Part shown: positions 24,152 to 31,669 of the stretch, in pieces | Layout of the letters: the number at the start of each line of letters is the position of its first letter | Position numbering within the stretch: position 1 is the first letter of the stretch | Source of the DNA: Ancylobacter sp. TS-1 | Lineage (GTDB): Bacteria; Pseudomonadota; Alphaproteobacteria; Rhizobiales; Xanthobacteraceae | Assembly: GCF_009223885.1 (NCBI RefSeq) | Contig: NZ_CP045144.1 | Span: 868,001-932,000, forward strand | Length of the DNA stretch: 64,000 bases | Direction of reading: 5' to 3' | The notes under the pieces: model-generated | Databases searched by the model: none | The model's input: only the letters and a program-made list of their open reading frames with translations | Told to the model about the DNA's origin: nothing | Made by a program: the position numbers and the translations under genes

Positions 24152-24823
24152 TCACGCCGACGCGAGGTCGATGGTGACCGCCTCCCACGCCGCCTCGCGA
24201 GAGGGGCGGCGGTAGAAGCGGACATATTCCTTGGTGCCGACCGGCTTCATGCTGGCGCGGATGGCGCGCATCGCCTCCTGCCAGCGGCCGTCCTCGATAT
24301 CGAGACGCAGCAGGGAGAGCAGATCCGCCCGGTTCACCTTGCCGGCCTGATCGACCTGGAAGGCACGGGTGATGATGGCGCGGATCTCGGAGCGGCTGTC
24401 GGCCGACCATTCCCGCAGGCACTCGTCGACGAGAACCTTCGCGGTCTGGAGCTGGGCGCCGAACTCGATCAGGTCGGCGATTGCCACCTGGACCTTGCGC
24501 AGGCCGTCGAACGACATGAGCGTGACGTTGCCCTTCTCGCCGCCGGCGCGGGCACCGTACTCCTGGGCGAGAATGGCCTGATAGGCGCGCACGTCGTCGA
24601 AGGTATGGGCCTTGAACCGCGCAATCTCGTCCGACAGCGGCTCGGCGTAGCCGAAGATCTTGCGGACGGTTTCGTCTTCGATCAGGTCCTCTGCCTTGAC
24701 GTTCTCAACGGGCACGAACTCGCCCTTGTGGTTCTTGAGGTAATGGTTGCCATTGAGCTCGACGGCGCCGGGCGGAAGGGCAGCGGCCGGCTCGGCCGCC
24801 ACGGTTTCACTGTGCGTGGTCAT
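24152..24823 (-). CDS. DUF3164 family phage protein
   Basis: The 223-residue protein matches DUF3164: LNGNHYLKNHKGEFVPVENVKAED near residues 24-47, then a long helical middle and QTAKVLVDECLREWSADSRSEIRAIITRAFQVDQAGKVNRADLLSLLRL at 128-176. It is found in most Mu-like phages near the transposition genes; function unknown. Confidence 0.85.
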   Translation of the reverse strand: MTTHSETVAAEPAAALPPGAVELNGNHYLKNHKGEFVPVENVKAEDLIEDETVRKIFGYAEPLSDEIARFKAHTFDDVRAYQAILAQEYGARAGGEKGNVTLMSFDGLRKVQVAIADLIEFGAQLQTAKVLVDECLREWSADSRSEIRAIITRAFQVDQAGKVNRADLLSLLRLDIEDGRWQEAMRAIRASMKPVGTKEYVRFYRRPSREAAWEAVTIDLASA

Positions 24824-25149
24824 TGCAGGGGGTCCTGTTCGGTGGGGATGAAACCGAGCGTCATCAGCTCGGCGTGGAGCTCGGCCTCGATCTCGGTGAG
24901 GCGGTCATCGGCAGCGTGCACGCCGGCGGCGTCGCCAGAGACACCGGCGCGGTGCATCTCGGCGCGGGTGGCGGCGCTCTCGGCAGCGAGACGGGCGATG
25001 TCGTCGAGCGCGCACAGCGCCTGCGCCATCGCCATCACGTGGTGCACCGAGACGCCGATCGCGCCGCGAGAGCTCTGGTGGTTGACGATCCGGCGCGCCG
25101 TCTCACGCACCTGGTCGAGCGTGACGACGATGGGGGCGGTCTCGCTCAT
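24820..25149 (-). CDS. Early phage protein, unknown
   Basis: 109 residues, helical, acidic at the C-terminus (AADDRLTEIEAELHAELMTLGFIPTEQDPL). No family recognised. Overlaps neighbours as ATGA on both sides. Confidence 0.6.
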   Translation of the reverse strand: MSETAPIVVTLDQVRETARRIVNHQSSRGAIGVSVHHVMAMAQALCALDDIARLAAESAATRAEMHRAGVSGDAAGVHAADDRLTEIEAELHAELMTLGFIPTEQDPLQ

Positions 25150-25526
25150 GCCGCCGCTCCCTTGCAGTGAGTGGCATGCGGGCAGCCGGCGCGGCAGGCT
25201 CGGTAGAGCGAAGCGCGCAGGCTGCTCGTCGCGGCGAAGGGGCGCCCCTGTTCGTCAAGGCAACGGTCGCGGCTGATCTCACCCAGGACGGGGCAATTGA
25301 CGGTGGCGCCGAGATAGGCGCCGCGCACCAGCTGCTCGATGCGGTCGAGCCGGCCGGCGTAGTTGTTGGCCAGCACATGGGAAATCTGCGAGCCGGAGAC
25401 GCCGAGGCGGCGGGCAACGCCGCTCTGCGTCTCGCGCTGGCAGGCTTCCGCCAGCGCGATGATCCAGTCGGGCGGCGCGCCCCAGGCGGTGCGGGCTTTG
25501 GCGGGGAAGTCGGGTGCGGGAGCCAT
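25146..25526 (-). CDS. HTH protein with C-terminal cysteine cluster
   Basis: The 126-residue protein has a helix-turn-helix near residues 25-60 (ACQRETQSGVARRLGVSGSQISHVLAN), close to XRE-type domains. A C-terminal part has Cys at NCPVLGEISRDRC and CRAGCPHATHC, six Cys in all, so a metal site is possible. Likely a phage regulator. The ATG overlaps the upstream stop (TGATG). Confidence 0.7.
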   Translation of the reverse strand: MAPAPDFPAKARTAWGAPPDWIIALAEACQRETQSGVARRLGVSGSQISHVLANNYAGRLDRIEQLVRGAYLGATVNCPVLGEISRDRCLDEQGRPFAATSSLRASLYRACRAGCPHATHCKGAAA

Positions 25527-26155
25527 CACACCACCTCCTGCGCCGGCTCGGCCGGGCCCATGACCGCCTGCCGGTTGGCGTCCCACACGAATTTCGTGCG
25601 CATGATCTGTGGCGGCAGCGGCCCCGTGTTCATGGCGGGTTTCAGCCGCCAGATGGCCGGCCGGCCGGTTCGGCCATGCTTCGCCTCCTGTATGGCGACG
25701 AGGTAGCCGGCGCCGGCGAGGCGCTTGATGTAGTCTTTCGCTGCCACCTCATTGACCTGCACCGCGTCAGTCGACGCGGCGAAGGCGATTTCTTTGGCAT
25801 CGAACGTCACCAGCGAGCGCATGGCCCGCCACATTTGCTCATTGGCAGTGGGCTTGCATTCGGAGCCGTCACGCCGAAGTCGGGGCGCCTCCGTCCGGCG
25901 GTCCAGCAGGCGATAGAAGGGCACGGGGACAGAGGACTTGCGCCGATGCTCCACCACATGCGCGATGCCCGCCCGCACGAGGCTGGCCACATAAGCGAGG
26001 ACCTCGCGTCGGCCGGCATTGCTCTGACCGTCGACATCGCTCACGCACCACGGGCCGGCGGCGTCGAGATCGCGGATGATGGCCCAATAGGCGACGTAGC
26101 CGCGCGGCACGTGGATGGCCATCTCGGCCATGGCGAGAATGGAGTGCCGCGCCAT
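25526..26155 (-). CDS. Winged-helix-like phage protein downstream of MuB
   Basis: The 209-residue protein looks like two winged-helix units: residues about 10-95 (YVAYWAIIRDLDAAGPWCVSDV, then EVLAYVASLVRAGIAHVVEH) and about 105-180 (WRAMRSLVTFDAKEIAFAAS, then EVAAKDYIKRLAGAGYLVAIQ, ending GRPAIWRLKP). This tandem arrangement suggests a DNA-binding early regulator. No named family recognised. An in-frame GTG three bases upstream is an alternative start. Confidence 0.65.
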   Translation of the reverse strand: MARHSILAMAEMAIHVPRGYVAYWAIIRDLDAAGPWCVSDVDGQSNAGRREVLAYVASLVRAGIAHVVEHRRKSSVPVPFYRLLDRRTEAPRLRRDGSECKPTANEQMWRAMRSLVTFDAKEIAFAASTDAVQVNEVAAKDYIKRLAGAGYLVAIQEAKHGRTGRPAIWRLKPAMNTGPLPPQIMRTKFVWDANRQAVMGPAEPAQEVV

Positions 26156-26913
26156 CACGCCACCGCCAATTCGCTGTCACGGCGAGCGCGCGGCGCCTTG
26201 GAGGTATAGAATTCCGCGCGCCCCCATGCGGAGCGGTCCACGGTGGTGATGCCGCGATTGCGGGCGATCTCCTGCACCTGCGCCAAGTTGACCACGATGC
26301 GCCGGGCGCGGCCCTGACTCTGCCGGCGGATTTCGTCGAGCAGGTCGGGTGCGATGGTCAGCCCGGCGCAGAAGGCTCGGGCCAGATACTCCACATCCTC
26401 GATGTCGCAAGGCTGCGCCGGCATCCAGTCGAGAACGCGGTTCGCCACGCGCTCGATGCGCTCCAGTTTGGCCGGCAGCTTCTCTTCGCCGATCAGCAGC
26501 ACCGGCGCGCCGGAATGCTCCTGAAGTTCGCGTACGAGCTCGATGTAGCCCTTGTCGACGATCTTGTCGGCTTCATCGACGATGAGCGGCCGGCGCGGAT
26601 TATCGCCCAGCAGCGCCTTGGCGCGCTCCGCCATGGTGGAGATGGTGCCGCGCGGCTCGGCGCCGAGCTCGATCAGCACCATCCGCAGGAAGGTCGCCCG
26701 CGTCCAACTCTCGCCCACCTCAACGCGCACGGCGCGCGTCTTGTTCTGCGCGAAGATGGAGGCATAGGTCTTCCCATAGCCGGAGGGGCCGTGGCAGACG
26801 CCAATGCCGGGAAGGTGCGGCGAGCGGTCAATCAACCGCGTTGCCAGCGCCATGAAAGAGGCGACATTCTTGAGGGCGATCGGTCCATTGACCTGCGGAA
26901 TGGCGACAGGCAT
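26155..26913 (-). CDS. Transposition protein B, AAA+ ATPase (MuB-like)
   Basis: The 252-residue protein has Walker A GPSGYGKT at residues 43-49 and Walker B RPLIVDEADK at 108-117, followed by a helical lid. MuB-type ATPases form filaments on target DNA, deliver it to the transposase and give target immunity. The ATG at 26913 has AAGGAGA at good spacing; longer upstream frames lack support. It lies 22 bases after the transposase stop. Confidence 0.92.
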   Translation of the reverse strand: MPVAIPQVNGPIALKNVASFMALATRLIDRSPHLPGIGVCHGPSGYGKTYASIFAQNKTRAVRVEVGESWTRATFLRMVLIELGAEPRGTISTMAERAKALLGDNPRRPLIVDEADKIVDKGYIELVRELQEHSGAPVLLIGEEKLPAKLERIERVANRVLDWMPAQPCDIEDVEYLARAFCAGLTIAPDLLDEIRRQSQGRARRIVVNLAQVQEIARNRGITTVDRSAWGRAEFYTSKAPRARRDSELAVA

Positions 26914-26935
26914 TCGGGTCTCCTTCAATTCGACT

Positions 26936-29077
26936 TCAAAGCCCGGCTTCGGCCGGGTTTTCTTCTTCCAGCGGGTCGCCCCAGGTGGCAGCGAACCCGC
27001 GATATTCCGGCCCGGCGCGGTAGCCGCCGAGCCAGAGCGCGTCCTCGGGATTGACCTGCTGTCCGGCCTTGATCCGCCGCGCGATGGCTTCCGCGCGCTT
27101 CCAGCGGTCATGCGAGGTTTCGGCGCGGCGCAACGGGGCGACGTTCTCCTCGGCGAGCAGCTGGCGCTGCATGTCGAGCACCGAGGGGGCGACGGGTTGC
27201 GGTGCGGCGGGCGTCGCGGCGTCCAGCGCGGCTCCAAGGGCGGGCGTGGTGTGGGCCTCGTCGCGCTTCGGGAAGGCGATCAGCGTTGCCGCCTGTGCCT
27301 CGCCGTGCCGCATTGCCGCGTCCGCGAAGTCGCGCGGCTTGAATTTCACCTTGCGAAGCTCGGCCGTGCGCTCGGCCATGAACGCCTTCTGCGCCGCCTG
27401 CGCCCGCTTCACCGCCTCGGCCGGATCGACGCCGGCGAGCTCGGGGGCGATGGCTTCGGCGAGGAAGGTCTCTCCGGCGCGGTCGAACAGATAGGCGCGG
27501 CCCATATCGGCCGGGTCCATGCGCACCAGCACCTCGGTGCCCGGCATGACGCCGGCAGCGATGTAGAGCGTGCGGTCGATGGCGACGCCTTCCTTCCCCA
27601 CCACGCGCAGGCCATCCCGGCCGGCGATCGGCGCGAGCAGCATGTCGAGGGCGCGGATATCGACGCGGCGGATCGGCGTCCGGTCGGCGCTGGCCACCTG
27701 AAACGGCGTGGCGCCGGAAAGTCCGTCATGCGGGCGGTTGGCGTAACGGCCGGAGGCCCAGCGGTCGCAATAGTCCTGCAATTCCGCCGGCGTCAGGTCG
27801 ACCGAGAACGCCTTGTCGACGTCGGCGCCGAGCCGCTGGGCGAACGCCTTGCGGCCCTCGATGGCCTTGCGGTCGGCGACAGAGTGTCCGACGAAGCCCG
27901 GCAGCGTGCGCATGAGATCGCGCTGCATGGTGCCGATGGCACGTTCCACCGTGCCCTTCTGCCAGGGCGAGAAGGGCGCGGAGAGCTCCACCTCGATGCC
28001 GAGGCTGGCCATCACCCGCTGGGTGTATTTCGCGACGAAGTCGGAACCGTTGTCGGTCTTCACCCGCTCCGGCACGCCCCATTCGAGGATGGCGCGACGC
28101 ATGAGCAGGCCCACGGCGGCGGCGAGGGGCGTCTTGGTGACGAGGATGATGATCCGACGCGAGAACACGTCGACGGCGACATAGACGCTGTGGCGACCGT
28201 CCTTCGTCAGCACGTCGGCCGGCGAGGCGTCGATGGTCCAGAGTTCGTTGCAGCGGCTGACGAGATGGGCCGACCGGCCGGAAACCCGCAGCTTGTTCTT
28301 GAACGCGTCGGGGTCGGTGAGCGCGAGAAGCTCGGCGGAATAGGTCTCTCGCCAACCCTTCAACGCCATTTGAAAGGTGCGGACGGACGGAACCGGCGCC
28401 AACGCGTCGCCCATGTCGAGGCGCGCGCCGAAGCGGTCGATGATGACCACGCGGATGTGGTCGGCCGACAGATACGGGTTCTTCGCCATCGCGGCGAGGA
28501 TGGTGTTGCGCACCTCGCCGCCATTGGCGACGTCGAGCACGCCGCGATTGCGCCGCGCGGCGCCCTTGTCGACCGCAAGCCGGTGCGTCTCACCGGCCTT
28601 ACGGACAGCCCGCCACCGGCACAGAGTAGCGCGGGAGATTGACTTCACCGCAGCACGCACCCACGGGGCCACGTTGATCTCGGAAGCCTCATATGCTGCA
28701 CAGAACCGGGCGTCCGCCTCACGGCCCGAAAGCCCGCTGTCGGCGGTGAAGCGGTCGAGCGCGGCGAGCAGAGCCAACCGCGCATCCCGCTGCTCGGCGG
28801 CAGTCGACGAAAGGTGCTGCGCTTCCGGCTCGGCGGCGGCAGCGGCGGCCAACGAGTGCGGCAAGTTGACAGCCGCAATCCGGCGTCGGGCGAATTCGGT
28901 GCGAGCCGGCTCTGGCAGCGCCGAGAGTGGGTACTCTCGCCCACCGCCGGAAGCGTCGCGCGAACGAAGCGGCCACTTATCGGTCTTCGCTCGCCGGATA
29001 AGGCCACTTTCGCTACCCGGCAGCCCCGGCAAATTCTCCGCTGCCCATCCCGCTGCCGTCTTCCAGACCTCGGTCAT
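26936..29077 (-). CDS. Mu-type transposase A (DDE)
   Basis: The 713-residue protein has an N-terminal Mu-type DNA-binding domain (WKTAAGWAAENLPGLPGSESGL), further HTH-like domains to about residue 260 and an RNase H-like core with D283 (LWTIDASP), D342 (KTDNGSDF) and E378 (KGTVERAIG). A beta-barrel and the C-terminal B-interacting region follow. It carries out replicative transposition and integration. Family length is near that of MuA (663). Three repeats at the 33-kb end are its probable binding sites. Confidence 0.96.
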   Translation of the reverse strand: MTEVWKTAAGWAAENLPGLPGSESGLIRRAKTDKWPLRSRDASGGGREYPLSALPEPARTEFARRRIAAVNLPHSLAAAAAAEPEAQHLSSTAAEQRDARLALLAALDRFTADSGLSGREADARFCAAYEASEINVAPWVRAAVKSISRATLCRWRAVRKAGETHRLAVDKGAARRNRGVLDVANGGEVRNTILAAMAKNPYLSADHIRVVIIDRFGARLDMGDALAPVPSVRTFQMALKGWRETYSAELLALTDPDAFKNKLRVSGRSAHLVSRCNELWTIDASPADVLTKDGRHSVYVAVDVFSRRIIILVTKTPLAAAVGLLMRRAILEWGVPERVKTDNGSDFVAKYTQRVMASLGIEVELSAPFSPWQKGTVERAIGTMQRDLMRTLPGFVGHSVADRKAIEGRKAFAQRLGADVDKAFSVDLTPAELQDYCDRWASGRYANRPHDGLSGATPFQVASADRTPIRRVDIRALDMLLAPIAGRDGLRVVGKEGVAIDRTLYIAAGVMPGTEVLVRMDPADMGRAYLFDRAGETFLAEAIAPELAGVDPAEAVKRAQAAQKAFMAERTAELRKVKFKPRDFADAAMRHGEAQAATLIAFPKRDEAHTTPALGAALDAATPAAPQPVAPSVLDMQRQLLAEENVAPLRRAETSHDRWKRAEAIARRIKAGQQVNPEDALWLGGYRAGPEYRGFAATWGDPLEEENPAEAGL

Positions 29078-29562
29078 CGGCCGCGCCTCGCGGCTTCGCG
29101 CTCAGCCCACGCCAGTGCACCCTGCGGCAATGAGCGTTTGAGGGCCTCTTTGCGTTCGCGGATGCGCTTTTCCTTCAGCTCCAGCATCATGAGTTCGCCC
29201 AGTGCCGCCGCCTCGCTGGGCACCACGCGATGGTCGCAGGCCTCTGCCACGACGGTGAGCAGGCGAGCGTCGTCGGTGACGCGGATCAGGGCCGGCAGGG
29301 ATTCCAGCGGAAACCGCCACTCCTCGGCGCTAGGCGCGCAATAGCGATCGAGCATGGCCTTACTGATCTCGCGGTCGGGATCCAGCCGGCTCATTTCGGC
29401 GGCAACGGCGAAGCGATCGAGCCCCTTCGCCTCCCTCGCCACGGCCAGCGTCTCCACCAACGCCTCGCGCAGGCGCAGGCCGAAGCCGGCGAGGCTCGCC
29501 GGAGGCTGCGGCAGGTCGAAGAAATTCGCCTGCGCGGGGTCGTGGATGGGGCGGCGGGCCAT
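29074..29562 (-). CDS. Early phage protein resembling CII-type regulators
   Basis: The 162-residue protein has a first region with LRLREALVETLAVAREAKGLDRFAVAAEMS and a middle with FPLESLPALIRVTDDARLLTVVAEACDHRVV. The latter resembles the LxxxTGDxxxLRxLAxxxG pattern of phage regulatory protein CII. Its place just before transposase A is shared with many alphaproteobacterial Mu-like phages. Identification is by pattern only. Confidence 0.62.
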   Translation of the reverse strand: MARRPIHDPAQANFFDLPQPPASLAGFGLRLREALVETLAVAREAKGLDRFAVAAEMSRLDPDREISKAMLDRYCAPSAEEWRFPLESLPALIRVTDDARLLTVVAEACDHRVVPSEAAALGELMMLELKEKRIRERKEALKRSLPQGALAWAEREAARRGR

Positions 29563-29564
29563 TC

Positions 29565-29771
29565 TCAGCGACCCCTCCCGTGCGCCACGGCATCGTCGGC
29601 GGCCACTTCTCGCAGGATCGAGGCGGCACACTCGGCGCAGCCGAGGCCCGATACCTCGGCCATCTCGGCAAGGCGATCGAACGTCTCGATATCGAGGTTC
29701 ACGACGACACGGCGCGTCGCCGGAGCGGTCGCGCGCACATCCTTCCAGGACCAGACGGGACGCTTCGTCAT
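29565..29771 (-). CDS. Small ribbon-helix-helix-like protein
   Basis: 68 residues: a basic N-terminus, a beta strand RRVVVNLDIETFDRLAEMAEVSGLG reading like Arc/CopG strand plus helix, a Cys pair (GLGCAEC) and a final helix. It heads the transposition gene cluster, so it may be its autoregulator. A run of ten Cs on the plus strand (ten Gs in the message) lies five bases before the ATG. Confidence 0.68.
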   Translation of the reverse strand: MTKRPVWSWKDVRATAPATRRVVVNLDIETFDRLAEMAEVSGLGCAECAASILREVAADDAVAHGRGR

Positions 29772-29778
29772 CGCGCTA

Positions 29779-29788
29779 CCCCCCCCCC
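29779..29788 (-). repeat. Poly-G tract at the ribosome-binding site of the RHH gene
   Basis: Ten consecutive Gs in the mRNA sense end five bases before the start codon and are preceded by A and six Cs, which could pair with them. Such tracts are prone to slippage, and length changes here would alter the ribosome-binding site spacing. Confidence 0.6.
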
Positions 29789-29949
29789 TGGGGGGCACGG
29801 AAAGAGGCGCCGGGCGGGCGACGCGAGACACGCCCGCCCGGCAGTTTGGCTCAGGGAGGTTGCGGGTAGCCCCGCCGCCCCACCACTGGCGCAGGTGGCG
29901 CGCTTCCCCGATGCTCAGAGGTGCGAAAACCGAGTCGGGGGAAGAGGAA

Positions 29950-30345
29950 ATGGCAGAGGAAGAAGAGCGCACGATCAACGCCATCATGGCGACAGAAGTC
30001 GGTCCGGTCGTTCCCCAGGATGACGGGACCGTCTTGGTGGTGCTCAAGCACGAGGGCGGGGAGTTCGGCGTGCTGCTGAAGCCTGAGTTTGCCGACGAAC
30101 TGACGGGCGCTCTCATCGAGTGCCCCCAGTCTGGCCATCACGCAGCTTTCGGCTCGGGCGAGGAACACGTAGTGGACGTGTCCGAGCACCTAGTAGAGCA
30201 GGTAGATTCTGATGCTTATGTGTTTCAGATAGCGTCAGAGACCGGAACGAAACTGACGTTTCGGATGGGCACCCGTCGTTTGCGTCGCATACGAGATGGG
30301 ATGACGGCTCAACTCGCGCGGAAGCAAATGAAGGCACGTCAATGA
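29950..30345 (+). CDS. Plus-strand accessory gene (moron) in the early region, unknown
   Basis: This 131-residue acidic protein (MAEEEERTINAIMATEVGPVV) lies against the direction of all surrounding early genes. Its 3' half is visibly less GC-rich than neighbours (around 30180-30250). The middle is beta-like (TVLVVLKHEGGEFGVLLKPEFADEL) and the C-terminus basic. No family recognised. AGAGGA precedes the ATG closely. An autonomously expressed moron, possibly active in the lysogen, fits the context. Confidence 0.65.
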   Translation: MAEEEERTINAIMATEVGPVVPQDDGTVLVVLKHEGGEFGVLLKPEFADELTGALIECPQSGHHAAFGSGEEHVVDVSEHLVEQVDSDAYVFQIASETGTKLTFRMGTRRLRRIRDGMTAQLARKQMKARQ

Positions 30346-30417
30346 CGACGCCTCCGCGCAGTATCGTGACGCGAGAGACAGCGCCGACGAACGCGCCGTC
30401 TAGGAGAAGCACACCGA

Positions 30418-30690
30418 TCATGCCGCGCTCCCGAACTCGGCCGGGATCGGCATCGCGCGCCACAGCGGGGCGAGAGCGGGACGCTTGAGCGCCGGTGAGG
30501 TGTTGAGCCAGAGCGCCAGTCCGCGCGCGATGTCCGCGTCGGTCAGCACCAGCACGCTGTGGCGGTTGACGGCCTCGCCGATCAGCATGGTGGCCCCGGC
30601 GACCGCGTCGGGATCGATGGTGACGGCGCCGCTCCAATAGATGCAGCCGGAGCGGTGGTCGGGCTCGGGGCGGCCGATGACGTACATCAT
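30418..30690 (-). CDS. Small early phage protein, unknown
   Basis: 90 residues. First half beta-like (MYVIGRPEPDHRSGCIYWSGAVTIDPD), second half helical (VLVLTDADIARGLALWL). No family recognised. ATGA overlap with the upstream DDE-like gene. Confidence 0.58.
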   Translation of the reverse strand: MMYVIGRPEPDHRSGCIYWSGAVTIDPDAVAGATMLIGEAVNRHSVLVLTDADIARGLALWLNTSPALKRPALAPLWRAMPIPAEFGSAA

Positions 30691-31043
30691 GGCGCCACCT
30701 TGCGCAGGGCGCGCTCAGCGGGTGTTGCGGTCTCCGTCCGTTGGGTGGACAGGCGCTCAACCGTCACGCCGAAGTCGGTCAGCAGATCCTCGGGCAAATT
30801 GCAGCCGGCGTCGGCGCGAAGGCGGGCCGGCGCCCCCCAAAGGTCGAAGGCGAGGGAAAGTGCTGAGCGAACGGCAGTATCTTGCGAACTGCGGGTGGAG
30901 TGGCCGCGCGGGGTGCGGGAACCCGCGTCAATGATGATGGCAATCCACGGCCGGTGGCCATTGGACAGGGCGTCGAGCGGGGCGGCGTCGACAACCCAAC
31001 ATTCGTGGTGGCGCGGCGTCTTGTTCATCACGGCGCTCACCAC
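30687..31043 (-). CDS. Truncated DDE/RNase H-like integrase-core protein
   Basis: The 118-residue protein aligns by eye to the catalytic core of Mu-type transposases: ECWVVDAAPLDAL (D19) against the first-Asp strand, RPWIAIIIDAGSR against the second strand, and WGAPARLRADAG (D78) against the WGxPxxxxxDNG second-Asp strand. It stops near where the Glu helix would begin, and no Glu is present, so it should not catalyse transfer. It is intact as a frame and coupled to its neighbours, suggesting retention. Start is GTG at 31043; an ATG at 31028 is an alternative. Confidence 0.65.
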   Translation of the reverse strand: MVSAVMNKTPRHHECWVVDAAPLDALSNGHRPWIAIIIDAGSRTPRGHSTRSSQDTAVRSALSLAFDLWGAPARLRADAGCNLPEDLLTDFGVTVERLSTQRTETATPAERALRKVAP

Positions 31044-31186
31044 TGGCCGGCCAGCGCGACCATGCGCGCGATGCCGATGACGAGGGTGGCGACGACGAGC
31101 GCGTTGATGATCGCGGCGTCACGGGATCTGACAGTCGCGCGGCGGCTTTTGCCGGCGGCGGGGCTACGCGGCAGCGTCATTTTCAC
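31037..31186 (-). CDS. Small single-span membrane protein
   Basis: 49 residues: a basic N-terminus (TLPRSPAAGKSRRATVRSR) and one hydrophobic helix (AAIINALVVATLVIGIARMVAL). A GTG at 31186 has GGAGG five bases upstream and is preferred over the ATG at 31180. Early phage gene of unknown role. Confidence 0.6.
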   Translation of the reverse strand: MKMTLPRSPAAGKSRRATVRSRDAAIINALVVATLVIGIARMVALAGQW

Positions 31187-31466
31187 AATGACCTCCGTCA
31201 GGGCGGGAGATAGATTGAACGGGTGAACGGATGACGCGCGGCCGGCGGCTCTCGTAGCGGCTCGGCCAGATCTGCCGGGGGGAAAGGCCGAGAGCCTCGG
31301 CGATGGCCATCTCCCCGTGGAAGTTGGGCGTGCGGCAGGCGTGACGGCACGCATGCACAGGCAGGCCGTAGGCAAGAGATAGGGCGACAAGGCTGCCATA
31401 CCGGGTCTTCCGGACGGCGGCCTTGATGTCCTCGGGATGCCAGTCGCGCGAGCTTCGTTTACGCAT
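31164..31466 (-). CDS. Ner-like DNA-binding regulator
   Basis: The 100-residue protein has the Ner/Nlp pattern: DWHPEDIKAAVRKTRYGSLVALSLAYGL (residues 8-35) and FHGEMAIAEALGLSPRQIWPSRYE (48-71), the latter with the conserved PxxIWPSRY. In Mu, Ner represses both the early and repressor promoters during lytic growth. It is transcribed away from the repressor gene. The C-terminal 28 residues are extra. Confidence 0.87.
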   Translation of the reverse strand: MRKRSSRDWHPEDIKAAVRKTRYGSLVALSLAYGLPVHACRHACRTPNFHGEMAIAEALGLSPRQIWPSRYESRRPRVIRSPVQSISRPDGGHCENDAAA

Positions 31467-31669
31467 GGAGGGCCTTGGAAGCCCGGTCCTGACCGGCCGG
31501 GCTTTTTAGGGGGTGATTTGCTTCGGTTCGGAGGGAAGATGTCACCATTATTGGTGATTTGCAAATCTAATTTCAGCGTCAGCCCTGCGCCGGCTGCACG
31601 ACGCATCGAATGTCAGGTTAACCGATTGATATTTAAATGCATTTCTAACAATTTGACGAGGTCAGACCT
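31467..31669. promoter_or_regulatory. Divergent repressor/Ner control region
   Basis: This 203-base gap is much less GC-rich than the rest. It has a perfect inverted repeat TCACCA-TTAT-TGGTGA (31542-31557) and two direct copies of GGTGATTTGC (31512-31521 and 31553-31562), candidate operator half-sites. An A/T-rich stretch (ATATTTAAATGCATTT near 31628-31645) is the best place for promoter elements. Confidence 0.65.

Noticed and set aside
30113..30421. Minus-strand frame starting at 30421 (MIGVLLLDG), coupled to the 90-residue gene
   Set aside because: Most of it is antisense to the better supported plus-strand gene at 29950-30345 and the sequence after about 25 residues looks unstructured; kept only as a hint that the moron was inserted.
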